Assembly (NCBI GenBank): GCA_019239825.1 | Contig: JAFAZK010000325.1 | Span: 1-33,133, forward strand | Reading direction: 5' to 3' | Length of the DNA stretch: 33,133 bases | Source of the DNA: Verrucomicrobiota bacterium | GTDB taxonomy: Bacteria; Verrucomicrobiota; Verrucomicrobiia; Chthoniobacterales; JAFAMB01 | In this document: positions 1 to 7,670 of the stretch, one piece after another | Layout of the letters: the number at the start of each line of letters is the position of its first letter | How positions within the stretch are numbered: the stretch's first letter is position 1 | Notes under the pieces: generated by a model | What the model was told of the DNA's origin: nothing | Databases searched by the model: none | What the model saw: only the letters and a program-made list of their open reading frames with translations | Translations under genes and position numbers: made by a program

Positions 1-1053
1 TATTCATGTTAGTACGTCGCCACCAACATAACCCGCTCTTCATGAGTGTTGCGAAGACGCGATGAACTTCCGCAATCTATGTCCTAATTGCGATCGCCTA
101 TGCATGCGAGTCCGGAGATCGCGATGCGCACGTTTGCGCACGCGCTAAGACGAGGCACTGTTTCCAGCGAGTGAATTCATCTCGTCCGTGGTACGCGGCC
201 ACCCCATGAGCACGATTGTGAACCCGATGTCTGGATTCGGCTGGGCTACCTTGAACACATCAGGCAGTTGTGATGAGAATACCTTTAGAGAACACTTGAA
301 CCTGTACCTCGCCGATGACCTAGGTATAATTACCTAGCGTGGGCGCACTTCAGTAGAGTCTCATGTTCTAAAGGGTGCGTGACCCGTCGCTCTTAGCGAT
401 TCAAGACGTTGATCCGCGGGACGTTGTGAACGTAATGGCCTAGTAAGAGGAGCGGCTAGTTGTAGTCGGTATTTAACGCTGCCTAATCCGAAATATCAGG
501 TTTGCCTCAGTCGATAGTATTCGCTAACATCGCTGGTGTGACAAAAAGATGTCAACCAAAAGCTGGCAGCGCCGTTTCATCCGCCTACTTTCAACCGCTG
601 AGGATAATACCACTCAGCATCGCGATGCCCTGTAATCCGCGACCCCGTAGAAAGAGGTTTGGAAAGAAGATGGACGCTAAGTCCCGATCGAAGAGAGGCA
701 GGACCGGCCGTTAAATGCGATAAAGTACTTGGTTCCCAACGCAAGTGTTGATGGACGGAGGTGGAGCGCTTTGCGACGCGAAGGAGAATATATCCTATAT
801 ATATCTTGAGCGTATTCTGGTGACCTCTATGCTCCCAACGCGAGTATGGATCCCGAAGCCGATGTCCTCTAGTTGACAATTACGTCACCAAAAATTTCGG
901 AAAGAGGATAGTTTGAAAAAAGCACTGACATTAATCTTTCGCACTACCTATGGGGAATATGGGCGTAACGATGGCGATTGCCGTTTAGCTTTTTGAACGT
1001 GACAATATCAGCGGTTAGCCCTTCGATCCACATTGGAGAGGGGAGTTTCAAAA
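1..1053. other. gene-free stretch, no recognisable coding content
   Basis: All frames are broken by frequent stops. The few short open frames (for example 502-714 on the plus strand and 577-879 on the minus strand) have no recognisable motif, no convincing ribosome-binding site, and unnatural composition. I see no tRNA cloverleaf or rRNA-like segment. The only structure noted is a short inverted repeat at 320-337 (listed separately) and AT-rich sequence near 789-807. It may be decayed coding sequence or a long regulatory or spacer region; the sequence does not decide. Confidence 0.5.
320..337. promoter_or_regulatory. 7-bp perfect inverted repeat around TAAT, possible operator
   Basis: CTAGGTA and TACCTAG form a perfect 7-bp inverted repeat separated by TAAT, and the left arm plus spacer contains TATAAT. 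The nearest TTGAAC (296-301) is about 23 bp upstream, too far for a standard -35/-10 pair, and no credible gene starts just downstream. It could be a protein-binding site or chance. Confidence 0.2.
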
Positions 1054-1369
1054 ATGAAGAGAAAAGTCATTTGTGGACGAGATCCCGTTTTCGGAAAGAC
1101 GAAGCGCAGGATTAACTGGTCGAGCGGAAACCGCAGCGTGGTTGTTAGTCCGGCCGGCCGGCGAAGCAGCTTGATCTCCGCTGCCCTTCAACTTATCGCC
1201 GGAAAAATTCGAGAGAAACATTAGCGAGGCCTCGCTAGCCCAGCAAATTCTCGACCTTGCGAGACTCCAAACGGCATCGGGTATCCCTCTCGGAGTCGCT
1301 GCAAGTGTGGATGGAATCGGTCCAGAATCGTTGACCCGCCTTCGCAGGGGCTACGAAGCGACAGGCTGA
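1054..1369 (+). pseudogene. small gene split by a one-base frameshift, unknown function
   Basis: An ATG at 1054 follows a strong Shine-Dalgarno (GGGGAG, 8 bases upstream) and opens a basic 56-residue frame that stops at 1224. The +1 frame then runs open to a stop at 1367-1369 and reads like natural protein (ISEASLAQQILDLARLQTAS, followed by GIPLGVAASVDGIG and RLRRGYEATG). Reading the A5 run at 1203-1207 as A4 would join the two frames into one protein of about 104 residues. I do not recognise the family. Alternatives are a real inactivating indel, a sequencing error in the homopolymer, or programmed frameshifting. The strong ribosome-binding site, unusual in this window, argues that something here is or was translated. 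Confidence 0.4.
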
Positions 1370-1491
1370 CCCTCTTCAGGTCTCCTAGCTTGGAGCGGGA
1401 TTAGCAGCATACGATTCCAAGGACACTTCGGCCAATCCCGAACCGTCTCGTTTTGATCCAATTTGCGAACATTCGTAGGTTGCCCTCAGCC

Positions 1492-2106
1492 ATGGAATTT
1501 CGCACCGTTGAACCAAAAATTCTGTACTTTGGGACGCCAGTTGCACTCGTTAGCTCGCTAAACGAAGACGGGACGACCAACCTGGCGCCGATCTCTTCAT
1601 TCTGGGCTCTTGGATGGACCCTGGTTTTGGGTCTGCTGGATGAAACCAAAACCGCAGATAACTTCCGCCGTCACCCCGAGTGCGTGGTCAATCTACCGAC
1701 CCCGGACATGTGGCCAGAAGTCGAGAAACTGGCGCCGTTGACCGGCAAGAGCCCAGTTCCTGAGCTCAAAGCAAAGCAGTTTCATTTTGAACCTCAAAAA
1801 TTTGAAACTGCGAATCTTACTCGGTTACCAAGCGAGTTGGTAAAGCCAATGCGGGCCAAAGAATGTGCGGTTCACCTCGAAGCAAAAGTCACTCGATGTC
1901 ACCAACTTAGTGGAGAGCGATTGCTCCAGCTCGGCGGAGGGGTTGCGGCAGAAATTGAAGTGCTGCGAGTCCATGTGGCGAGCGAATTTGTCCTCGAGGG
2001 CAACTATATCGATCCGGCGAAGTGGTCACCGTTAATTTACAATTTCCGCCACTACTATCGGTTAGCAGAGAAAGAGTTAGGCAAAACTTTTCGGGCGGAG
2101 CGGTAG
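1492..2106 (+). CDS. flavin reductase-like FMN-binding split-barrel protein
   Basis: This 204-residue protein resembles the flavin reductase-like (DIM6/NTAB) family. The N-terminal portion has the pattern of strands around VALVSSLNEDGTTNLAPISSF and a following segment (VLGLLDETKTADNFRRHPEC, then VVNLP) that in the family lines the FMN pocket. Such proteins bind FMN and use NAD(P)H to reduce flavin or serve unknown redox roles in the cytoplasm. I chose the ATG at 1492 over the upstream TTG at 1453 because homology begins at MEFRTVEP; neither has a good Shine-Dalgarno. It converges on the HxlR regulator gene with only 16 bases between the stop codons. The exact substrate cannot be read from sequence. 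Confidence 0.75.
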   Translation: MEFRTVEPKILYFGTPVALVSSLNEDGTTNLAPISSFWALGWTLVLGLLDETKTADNFRRHPECVVNLPTPDMWPEVEKLAPLTGKSPVPELKAKQFHFEPQKFETANLTRLPSELVKPMRAKECAVHLEAKVTRCHQLSGERLLQLGGGVAAEIEVLRVHVASEFVLEGNYIDPAKWSPLIYNFRHYYRLAEKELGKTFRAER

Positions 2107-2122
2107 GGGAGCAAACAGGACA

Positions 2123-2491
2123 CTAGGTTACTAGTTTCTGCTGAGTGGCGTAACTCTCTAGGGGTGGTGGCGCAATCTGCTCTCTAAAATTGTGTGCCCC
2201 CCATTCACAGAGCGGTCTCAAGACGTTCGCTAACTCAACGCCTCGTTTACTAAGGGAATACTCCACCCTCGGTGGTATTTCCCTGAAATCTTTTCGGCTT
2301 ACTAATCCATCCTTTTCCAATTCTTTGAGGCCTTGGATCAGCATCTTCTCGGTGACTCCATCGACGAATCGCCGGAGCTCTCCGAAGCGCCGAGGACGGT
2401 TGGCCAGTTGCCAAATGATTAGAATTTTCCACTTCCCGCCAATCACAGAAAGCGCAGCCTCCAGACCGCAGCTAAACATTATTTTTTTCAA
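2123..2491 (-). CDS. HxlR-family winged-helix transcriptional regulator
   Basis: This 122-residue protein has the HxlR signature: CGLEAALSVIGGKWKILIIW at the N-terminus, then RFGELRRFVDGVTEKMLIQG (recognition helix region) and the wing around PPRVEYSLSKRG. HxlR proteins are dimeric DNA-binding repressors or activators that often sense quinones, aldehydes or oxidants. Cys8 sits where the redox-sensing N-terminal cysteine of YodB-type members lies, and Cys95 is a second candidate. I favour the TTG start at 2491, because AGGAGG lies about 6-7 bases upstream; the ATG at 2479 is too far from it. It is divergent from the three-gene redox operon starting at 2570, which it probably controls through the inverted repeat at 2511-2532. 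Confidence 0.88.
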   Translation of the reverse strand: MKKIMFSCGLEAALSVIGGKWKILIIWQLANRPRRFGELRRFVDGVTEKMLIQGLKELEKDGLVSRKDFREIPPRVEYSLSKRGVELANVLRPLCEWGAHNFREQIAPPPLESYATQQKLVT

Positions 2492-2510
2492 AATTTCCCT
2501 CCTGTGAGGG

Positions 2511-2532
2511 GTACTTACAAAAAGGTAGGTAC
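2511..2532. promoter_or_regulatory. probable HxlR operator between divergent genes
   Basis: GTACTTAC and GTAGGTAC form an 8-bp inverted repeat with one mismatch, separated by AAAAAG. The arrangement GTACTTAC-A-rich-GTANGTAC is the type of site bound by HxlR-family dimers. It lies 20 bases upstream of the regulator's TTG start and 38 bases upstream of the SDR start. It is therefore well placed to control both the regulator itself and the divergent operon. Confidence 0.65.
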
Positions 2533-2569
2533 TTGTCAATAAGAAATGTCCGCACTAGCGTGAGTGAAC

Positions 2570-3313
2570 ATGGCATTACTAACAGATAAAATTGCGGTTA
2601 TTACTGGTGGCAACAGCGGGATCGGTCTGGCTACCGCCAAGCGCTTCGTGAAGGAAGGAGCCTACGTTTTCATTACCGGGCGCCGGCAAGCAGAGTTGGA
2701 CGCGGCGGTCTCGCTCATCGGAAAAAATGTAGCTGCGGTTCCTGGAGATGTCTCCAACCTGGAAGATCTAGACCATCTCTACCAAGTGGTGCGAAAGACG
2801 AAGGGACATGTCGATGTCGTCTTCGCCAATGCCGGCGTGGTAGATCCGGTTTCACTCGCGGACTCAACGCCAGAAACGTTTGACAAGCACTTCAACCTCA
2901 ACGCGCGCGGCGCCTACTTTACGGTGCAGAAGGCGCTACCCCTACTCGCCGATAAAGCGTCAATTATTCTCTCCGGTTCGGCCGCATGGCAAATGGGCGT
3001 CCCGGGGTTCGGCGCGTATTCAGCGACGAAATCAGCGTTGGTCTCCTTTGTTCGGACCTGGACCGCAGAGCTCGCCGGCCGGGGTATTCGAGCGAACGTG
3101 ATCAGTCCTGGTCCGACGGAGACGCCCATGATCCATGTCGGTGCTAAAGCATCTGAAGAGGGTACCAGCGATTACTTCAAGAAGATGATCCCGATGGGAC
3201 GACTTGGAACCGCAGATGAGATTGCAGCGGCCGCCGTGTTTCTCGCTTCCGACGAGGCCAGCTTCATCACTGGGATCGACTTACCCGTCGATGGCGGCAC
3301 CGTTTCCAGATAA
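2570..3313 (+). CDS. SDR-family NAD(P)-dependent oxidoreductase
   Basis: This is a classical short-chain dehydrogenase/reductase of 247 residues, the usual length. The Rossmann glycine motif TGGNSGIG is at 12-19, NAG follows the fourth strand, and the catalytic Ser137-Tyr150-Lys154 triad (SGSAAW and YSATK) is intact. The PGPTETPM loop after the fifth helix and the C-terminal ITGIDLPVDGG are typical. It reduces a carbonyl or oxidises an alcohol with NAD(P)(H); the substrate is unknown. GTG at 2564 is an alternative start two codons upstream; neither has a strong Shine-Dalgarno. It is the first gene of the operon divergent from the HxlR regulator, with 20 bases to the next gene. Confidence 0.9.
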   Translation: MALLTDKIAVITGGNSGIGLATAKRFVKEGAYVFITGRRQAELDAAVSLIGKNVAAVPGDVSNLEDLDHLYQVVRKTKGHVDVVFANAGVVDPVSLADSTPETFDKHFNLNARGAYFTVQKALPLLADKASIILSGSAAWQMGVPGFGAYSATKSALVSFVRTWTAELAGRGIRANVISPGPTETPMIHVGAKASEEGTSDYFKKMIPMGRLGTADEIAAAAVFLASDEASFITGIDLPVDGGTVSR

Positions 3314-3333
3314 TCCGCGCAAAAGGACAAACA

Positions 3334-4230
3334 ATGAAAGTTCTTGTTACGGGTGCAACGGGCAGAACGGGCAGCGAGGTGGTAAAGGCGCTGCTTGAAC
3401 GCGGAGTGGATGTGCGGGCTTTGACCCGCAAGCAGCTCAAGCCGGGTACACTTCCGAGCGCGGTAGAGATCGCACTCGGCGACCTGACTGATCCGGTCTC
3501 AACTGCGGAAGCGCTCAAGGATGTCGACAAGTTGTTCCTGCTGATCGCCGGTGTCCCCGATGAGATTGTTCAAGCTCTTACTACTTATAGCTTGTCAAAG
3601 AGGGCCGGCCTGAAGCATATGACCTACCTCTCAGTCTATCAGGCGGATCGGTTTCTCGAGGTTCCGCATTTCGCTGCGAAGTATGCCGTCGAGGAAGCGA
3701 TTCGTGCAGGTAGGATGCCTTATACCATTCTGCGGCCCGCATACTTTGTTCAGAATGAGCGTGGACTGAAGGCTGCGTTAACCGACACCGGCGTATATCC
3801 GATTCCCGCGGGGAATCGGGGCGTAGCGGTGACGGATGTTCGCGACATTGCCGAGGTGGCCGCGATATCGTTGACCGAAGAAGGCCACGAGGGAAAGACG
3901 TACGACCTGGTTTCGTCAGACATGTTGACTGGTCCGGGTGCGGCCGCCACATGGTCCAAGCTGCTGGGCAAAAAAATCACTTACGCTGGACACGGAGACT
4001 TCGATAATTTTGAAGTACGAATGCGGAAAACAGGGAATCCGTTGCGAGAAACGGCGAATCCCATCAGTTGGCTGGCGCACGATCTTCGGCTCATGTTCGA
4101 GGGTTTTGTCGAGCGCGGATTCCGCAACACGGAGGACCAGACGGCGCGCGTTGCTGCGTTGCTCGGGCGCCCGCCAAGAACCTACAGCGCCTACGCTGAA
4201 GAACTGGCAACAGAGTGGGCTACATCTTAA
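3334..4230 (+). CDS. NmrA-like NAD(P)-binding atypical SDR
   Basis: A 298-residue protein of the NmrA / NAD(P)H-binding family (quinone oxidoreductase QOR2-like branch). The N-terminal nucleotide motif GATGRTG is at 7-13, followed by alternating strand-helix pattern (ALTRKQLKPG, GDLTDPVS), and ILRPAYFVQN in the second half, which marks the family's substrate-side loop. The C-terminal extension WSKLLGKKITY is typical. Members reduce quinones or act as NADP(H) sensors. AAGGA eight bases upstream of the ATG is a good ribosome-binding site. It is sandwiched between the SDR and the F420-reductase-like gene and is probably co-transcribed under HxlR control, which suggests a quinone or electrophile response. 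Confidence 0.85.
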   Translation: MKVLVTGATGRTGSEVVKALLERGVDVRALTRKQLKPGTLPSAVEIALGDLTDPVSTAEALKDVDKLFLLIAGVPDEIVQALTTYSLSKRAGLKHMTYLSVYQADRFLEVPHFAAKYAVEEAIRAGRMPYTILRPAYFVQNERGLKAALTDTGVYPIPAGNRGVAVTDVRDIAEVAAISLTEEGHEGKTYDLVSSDMLTGPGAAATWSKLLGKKITYAGHGDFDNFEVRMRKTGNPLRETANPISWLAHDLRLMFEGFVERGFRNTEDQTARVAALLGRPPRTYSAYAEELATEWATS

Positions 4231-4294
4231 GCCGCAAACAATGACCAACCGTTCATCAATGCTGAGCACCCACTCAGAGACGGGAGAAATTTTT

Positions 4295-4894
4295 ATGAAG
4301 TACGCCATTATCGGTTCCGGTGAGATCGGTACCGCACTCGCACGCGCCTTTGCACGCAAGAAAATCGAAGTCGCCGTCGCCAATTCCCGTGGACCTACGA
4401 CGCTGGCGTCTCTAACGGAAGAACTCGGTCCCAATGTAGTTCCCCAATCCGTTCAAGACGCTTGTAAGGCTGAGATGATCTTCCTCGCTGTTCCGTTTTC
4501 AGCTCATCAGGATGTGGCGAAACAATTTGAGCAATGGAACGGCAAGATCGTTGTCGACGTTACGAATACCTTTCATGTTGCTCCGGAGGAACTAGGAGGT
4601 CTCCTCTCTTCTGAAATCGTGTCCCAGGCATTTGTGGGAGCACGCCTCGTAAAAGCCTTCAATCATCTGCCTGCGGCAGAGCTCGGAACGAATCCCTCCG
4701 TTAAAGGGCAGCGGCAGGTCGTATTCGTATCGAGCGACGATGCTGATGCCAGCGCAGCCGTCTCGACTGTAGCGGCCGAACTAGGGTTTGCTCCAGTCGA
4801 GCTCGGCCGGCTCGACGAGGGCGGCGTACCTCTTCATGTTGTGGGTGGGCAGCCTGGTGGGCTTCTTTTCCAGAACTTGGAGAAACTCGGCTGA
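4295..4894 (+). CDS. NpdG-like NADPH-dependent F420/dinucleotide reductase
   Basis: This 199-residue protein matches the NADPH-dependent F420 reductase-like family (NADP oxidoreductase coenzyme F420-dependent fold). The Rossmann motif GSGEIG is at 7-12 and ANSRG (29-33) supplies the Ser and Arg that bind the NADP 2'-phosphate. FLAVPFSAH and KAFNHLPAAELG are also family signatures. Despite the family name, many bacterial members probably do not use F420. The ATG at 4295 is chosen because GGGAG lies about 8 bases upstream and the dinucleotide motif starts there; the frame is open further upstream but lies inside the preceding gene. It is the last gene of the HxlR-linked operon and is followed by a strong hairpin. 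Confidence 0.85.
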   Translation: MKYAIIGSGEIGTALARAFARKKIEVAVANSRGPTTLASLTEELGPNVVPQSVQDACKAEMIFLAVPFSAHQDVAKQFEQWNGKIVVDVTNTFHVAPEELGGLLSSEIVSQAFVGARLVKAFNHLPAAELGTNPSVKGQRQVVFVSSDDADASAAVSTVAAELGFAPVELGRLDEGGVPLHVVGGQPGGLLFQNLEKLG

Positions 4895-4909
4895 TTGCAG
4901 CAGTCACTT

Positions 4910-4941
4910 GAAGAGCAGGCTTTTTGATGTGCCTGCTCTTC
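4910..4941 (+). terminator. strong 11-bp hairpin after the redox operon
   Basis: GAAGAGCAGGC (4910-4920) and GCCTGCTCTTC (4931-4941) form a perfect 11-bp stem with a 10-base loop, 16 bases after the last stop of the operon. No T-run follows on the plus strand, so it is not a textbook intrinsic terminator. It may instead stabilise the 3' end or work with a termination factor. Confidence 0.55.
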
Positions 4942-4966
4942 CGCAAGCAGCGAAGCTGCACGCAGA

Positions 4967-5134
4967 TCAATGGAAGAAAAGCGCCAGCAAAGCGTATCCC
5001 AACCAACTAACAATGATGAGGATACAGCATGCGATGCCTTTCCACCCCAGGCGTCGTTTCGCTTGTCGTGAACGAAGCGGCTGGGTGACGATTTGATCCT
5101 GTATCGGGTGAATACGAATATCAGATTGTTTCAT
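4967..5134 (-). CDS. possible small single-pass membrane protein
   Basis: A 55-residue frame: a charged N-terminal half ending LRSRQAKRRLGWKG, then a hydrophobic run IACCILIIVSWLGYALLALF that would span the membrane, finishing FFH at the C-terminus. Positive charges before the helix fit an N-in orientation. ATG at 5134 has no clear Shine-Dalgarno; the frame could begin eight codons earlier. I do not recognise a family. The helix could be chance, so confidence is modest. Confidence 0.35.
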   Translation of the reverse strand: MKQSDIRIHPIQDQIVTQPLRSRQAKRRLGWKGIACCILIIVSWLGYALLALFFH

Positions 5135-5188
5135 ACAGAAAAGTTGTAGGCGGACCAAGTAAGGAGTCGCTACAAAGAATGCCTGCTG

Positions 5189-5470
5189 TTAATGTCGAAC
5201 GCTGAGTGCCTGGACGGCTTGGGCCAAGCTAGCCGGGCTTTGATTTAACACATTTTCGCTAGCGAAACGCGCTTGATCTGGGTCAATCGTTCTCGTTGTC
5301 TTGGTCGGTTCAAGGCAGAAAATTCCGACGGAAAAAGATAGGAGCACGGCTAGTGAACTCAGCCAAAATGTAAATTTGCGGGGCCCGGATGTTATGCGGG
5401 TTTTTTTAGCATTTTCTTTAGAAATCCCAAAACGCCGTTTGATTATCTTAACAGAATTCGCAGTGCTCAT
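5189..5470 (-). CDS. possible small membrane-anchored protein, unknown
   Basis: A 93-residue frame from the ATG at 5470: a basic N-terminal third (KIIKRRFGISKENAKKTR), one hydrophobic stretch FWLSSLAVLLSFSVGIFCL, then a polar tail. The layout resembles an anchored periplasmic peptide. The frame extends upstream to 5530, but homology cannot settle the start and no Shine-Dalgarno is visible. It lies 54 bases upstream of, and on the same strand as, the other small membrane ORF. It may be a real small gene or chance; I recognise no family. Confidence 0.28.
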   Translation of the reverse strand: MSTANSVKIIKRRFGISKENAKKTRITSGPRKFTFWLSSLAVLLSFSVGIFCLEPTKTTRTIDPDQARFASENVLNQSPASLAQAVQALSVRH

Positions 5471-5530
5471 TGTTTCGGTCAGACCAATACGCCTGAATCC
5501 TCGAAGCCGGCCGGTCGTTGTCTCAACCAC

Positions 5531-5880
5531 CGTAATGTTAGTCTCAATGAGTACCGCTACTCGACCGTAAAGACAGCGCCTTGTGCCGTCGATGAATCCG
5601 GCAAGCCCGCGATGAACCGTGATCTGCTCAAGCGAAAATCGCCGGATTTGCTAGTGCTGCTATCCAATCGTTGACGTGCCGGTGGAAAGGGCGTTCCAAT
5701 CTGCCAACGGCTGGCTGGCAAGGGCGCGGCTTGGCGCCGGAATGCGGCAACTCGGACAACAACAAATGGCTTCGAGTTAATCAATGTTCCAGTACCTCAT
5801 TTGAATCGAGCCGTAAACACTCACTCATTCGGTTCGAACGATCTAGCCGTCCCAGACATGCTGACAGCTGACTACTATAT
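5531..5880. other. gene-free gap, possible decayed coding end
   Basis: No convincing gene. On the plus strand, a short frame near 5678-5780 reads VPVERAFQSANGWLARARLG and ends in a stop, which looks like the C-terminus of a protein but has no start or upstream continuation. It may be a remnant; there is nothing more to support it. Confidence 0.3.
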
Positions 5881-7137
5881 ATGAAACTAGGCTTTATTTG
5901 TCTTAACGGGTCCGGTCATCTAAACCCTATGACGGCGCTGGCGCGGAAGCTTCAGGCTCGCAACCATGAAGTTATTTTCCTGTATTCCTCGGAGGCGGCC
6001 GGCTTGCCGGTCTTTTTTGAAGAGAACTCCGCTGATCCGAGCATTATGCGGCAAGCGATCGCAGAAGTCAGCAAGATGCAGGGAGAAGACGCTTTAGAGT
6101 TTGGTGTAAAAACCATCATCGGTTTCACGGAATCAATGTTGGACTCGCTACCGGCCACGGCGGCGGAAACCGGGGTGGAGGCCCTGCTGATTGATGCCGG
6201 CCATTTCTACGCGGAATTGGGTGCGATCCAACTCGGTATTCCCTACATCCATGTCGCGAATGCCATGCATAGTGATTACTCTGGCTACACTCCGCTGTGG
6301 CCTTATGGGTGGCCCTACGAGGACACGGAACAAGCGAGAGCCAGAAACCGAGAAGGGGTTGCTAGATTTGCTAGAATGGTCGAAAGGAACCGTGCAGGTG
6401 TCGAGAGATACGCGGAAAGGGTTGGGCTGAGGGTCGACTGGGCTGATCTCTCGTCCACTACGTCGCCCCTCGCGTCCATCACCCAGGTTCCACGAGCTTT
6501 TGACTTTGAAAGCTGTCATTGGCCTAAGCAGTTCTACCACACCGGCCCATTCCACGATGGGGTGGGTCGGACCAACATAGACTTTCCCTGGGAAAGACTA
6601 ACCGGCGAGCCCCTGATCTATGCGTCGATGGGGACAATCCTCAATGGAAACCTCGATGTCTTCCAGACCATGGTGACGGCTTTGGCGAAGCGTGACGATC
6701 TACAATTGGTGCTTTCTGTTGGTGATCAGGTCGATCCACAGCGGATCGTTTCAGCACCTCGGAACGCAATTATCGTCCCGCGGGCACCGCAGTTGGAGTT
6801 GTTAAAGCTGGCCTCGGTTTGTATCACTCATGCCGGACTAAACACCGTGTTGGAGTCTTTGGCCCAAGGAGTACCCCAAGTCGCTATTCCGGTGACCTTC
6901 GATCAGCCAGGTGTTGCCGCGAGAATCGCGTATCGGAAAACTGGTGTGGTGACGTCGTTAGACAAGTTAACCCCGGATCACCTGTCCGAGCTGCTGGATG
7001 AGGTCCTGATCAATCCAGCCTACAGAACTAACGCCAAAAGCCTGCAACGTAAGATTATCGAGGCCAACGGACTGGCCGTAGCAGCCGATATAGTGGAGGA
7101 GGCGTTGGGTATTAAGGAGAAATCCAACGCTTTCTGA
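5881..7137 (+). CDS. MGT-family (GT1) UDP-glycosyltransferase
   Basis: A 418-residue GT-B-fold glycosyltransferase of the macrolide/plant UGT-like type. The N-terminal acceptor domain starts with GFICLNGSGHLNPM, where His13 corresponds to the catalytic base of the family. The C-terminal donor domain has the sugar-nucleotide signature: ASMGTI, then THAGLNTVLESLAQGVP (His317) and PVTFDQPGVAARI with Asp341-Gln342 that contact the sugar. Such enzymes attach a sugar to small hydrophobic acceptors such as carotenoids, macrolides, sterols or flavonoids; the acceptor is not readable here. The ATG at 5881 has no Shine-Dalgarno but homology begins at once. It stands alone, with a broken acyl-CoA dehydrogenase downstream. 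Confidence 0.88.
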   Translation: MKLGFICLNGSGHLNPMTALARKLQARNHEVIFLYSSEAAGLPVFFEENSADPSIMRQAIAEVSKMQGEDALEFGVKTIIGFTESMLDSLPATAAETGVEALLIDAGHFYAELGAIQLGIPYIHVANAMHSDYSGYTPLWPYGWPYEDTEQARARNREGVARFARMVERNRAGVERYAERVGLRVDWADLSSTTSPLASITQVPRAFDFESCHWPKQFYHTGPFHDGVGRTNIDFPWERLTGEPLIYASMGTILNGNLDVFQTMVTALAKRDDLQLVLSVGDQVDPQRIVSAPRNAIIVPRAPQLELLKLASVCITHAGLNTVLESLAQGVPQVAIPVTFDQPGVAARIAYRKTGVVTSLDKLTPDHLSELLDEVLINPAYRTNAKSLQRKIIEANGLAVAADIVEEALGIKEKSNAF

Positions 7138-7207
7138 GGACATTCAACAGTTAGTAACGGGTACTTAGTTCCTCTTAAAGAAGATCAGTAAGCTGTTTTT
7201 AGAAAAA

Positions 7208-7611
7208 ATGACTTTCCCTGTGACCGCAGAATTTCAGGAGCGCCAGACAGATCGAGATACCAACCGATTACTAGCGGGCATCGAGGAATTGGCGCCACAG
7301 ATCCAATCTCGATCAGCCGAGATGGCTGTCTTCAGGTTCCGGTGGCAAGCCATTGGAATCACGCCCTTAGCGGCACGCTGAAAAGGGAACCTTTCTTAAC
7401 CCAAACTCTCCGAACAGCAGCCTGGGTCGGAACCACCTGTGTTCGAGTCGCCACTGACTGTTTCGCATTGGGAGGAAGCAAGGCGGTCTACGAAACCTCG
7501 GCCCTGCAACTTCGACTGCGTGATCTGTTAGTAGGATCACAACACTTTGCTGCGCAGAAACGGCAGTACGTTACATCCGGAAAATTACTGCTCGAAACCG
7601 ATCCGGCGTGA
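7208..7611 (+). pseudogene. acyl-CoA dehydrogenase remnant, middle deleted
   Basis: Two pieces of one protein type lie side by side in different frames. From ATG 7208 a 57-residue frame contains LLAGIEELAPQIQSRSAEM, which resembles the N-terminus of acyl-CoA dehydrogenase-like flavoproteins. From about 7400 to the stop at 7609-7611 another frame gives AAWVGTTCVRVATDCFALGG and then LRDLLVGSQHFAAQKRQYVT, the typical C-terminal helices of the type-2 acyl-CoA dehydrogenase / HpaH-DszC-like branch. About 250-300 residues between them, including the FAD and substrate pocket, are missing, so the product cannot work. The join lies around 7300-7400. Confidence 0.72.
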
Positions 7612-7670
7612 ACGTGCCAAAGACACGAATTAACGGGGACGCGCCTTTCAAGGCTTGTCGCCAAATGAAG

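Noticed and set aside
296-330. Sigma-70 promoter TTGAAC...TATAAT
   Set aside because: The spacing is about 23 bp, well beyond the functional 16-18 bp, and no gene follows.
5671-5871. 66-codon plus-strand frame before the glycosyltransferase
   Set aside because: No motif, no ribosome-binding site, odd composition; another frame of the same stretch looks more protein-like but has no start.
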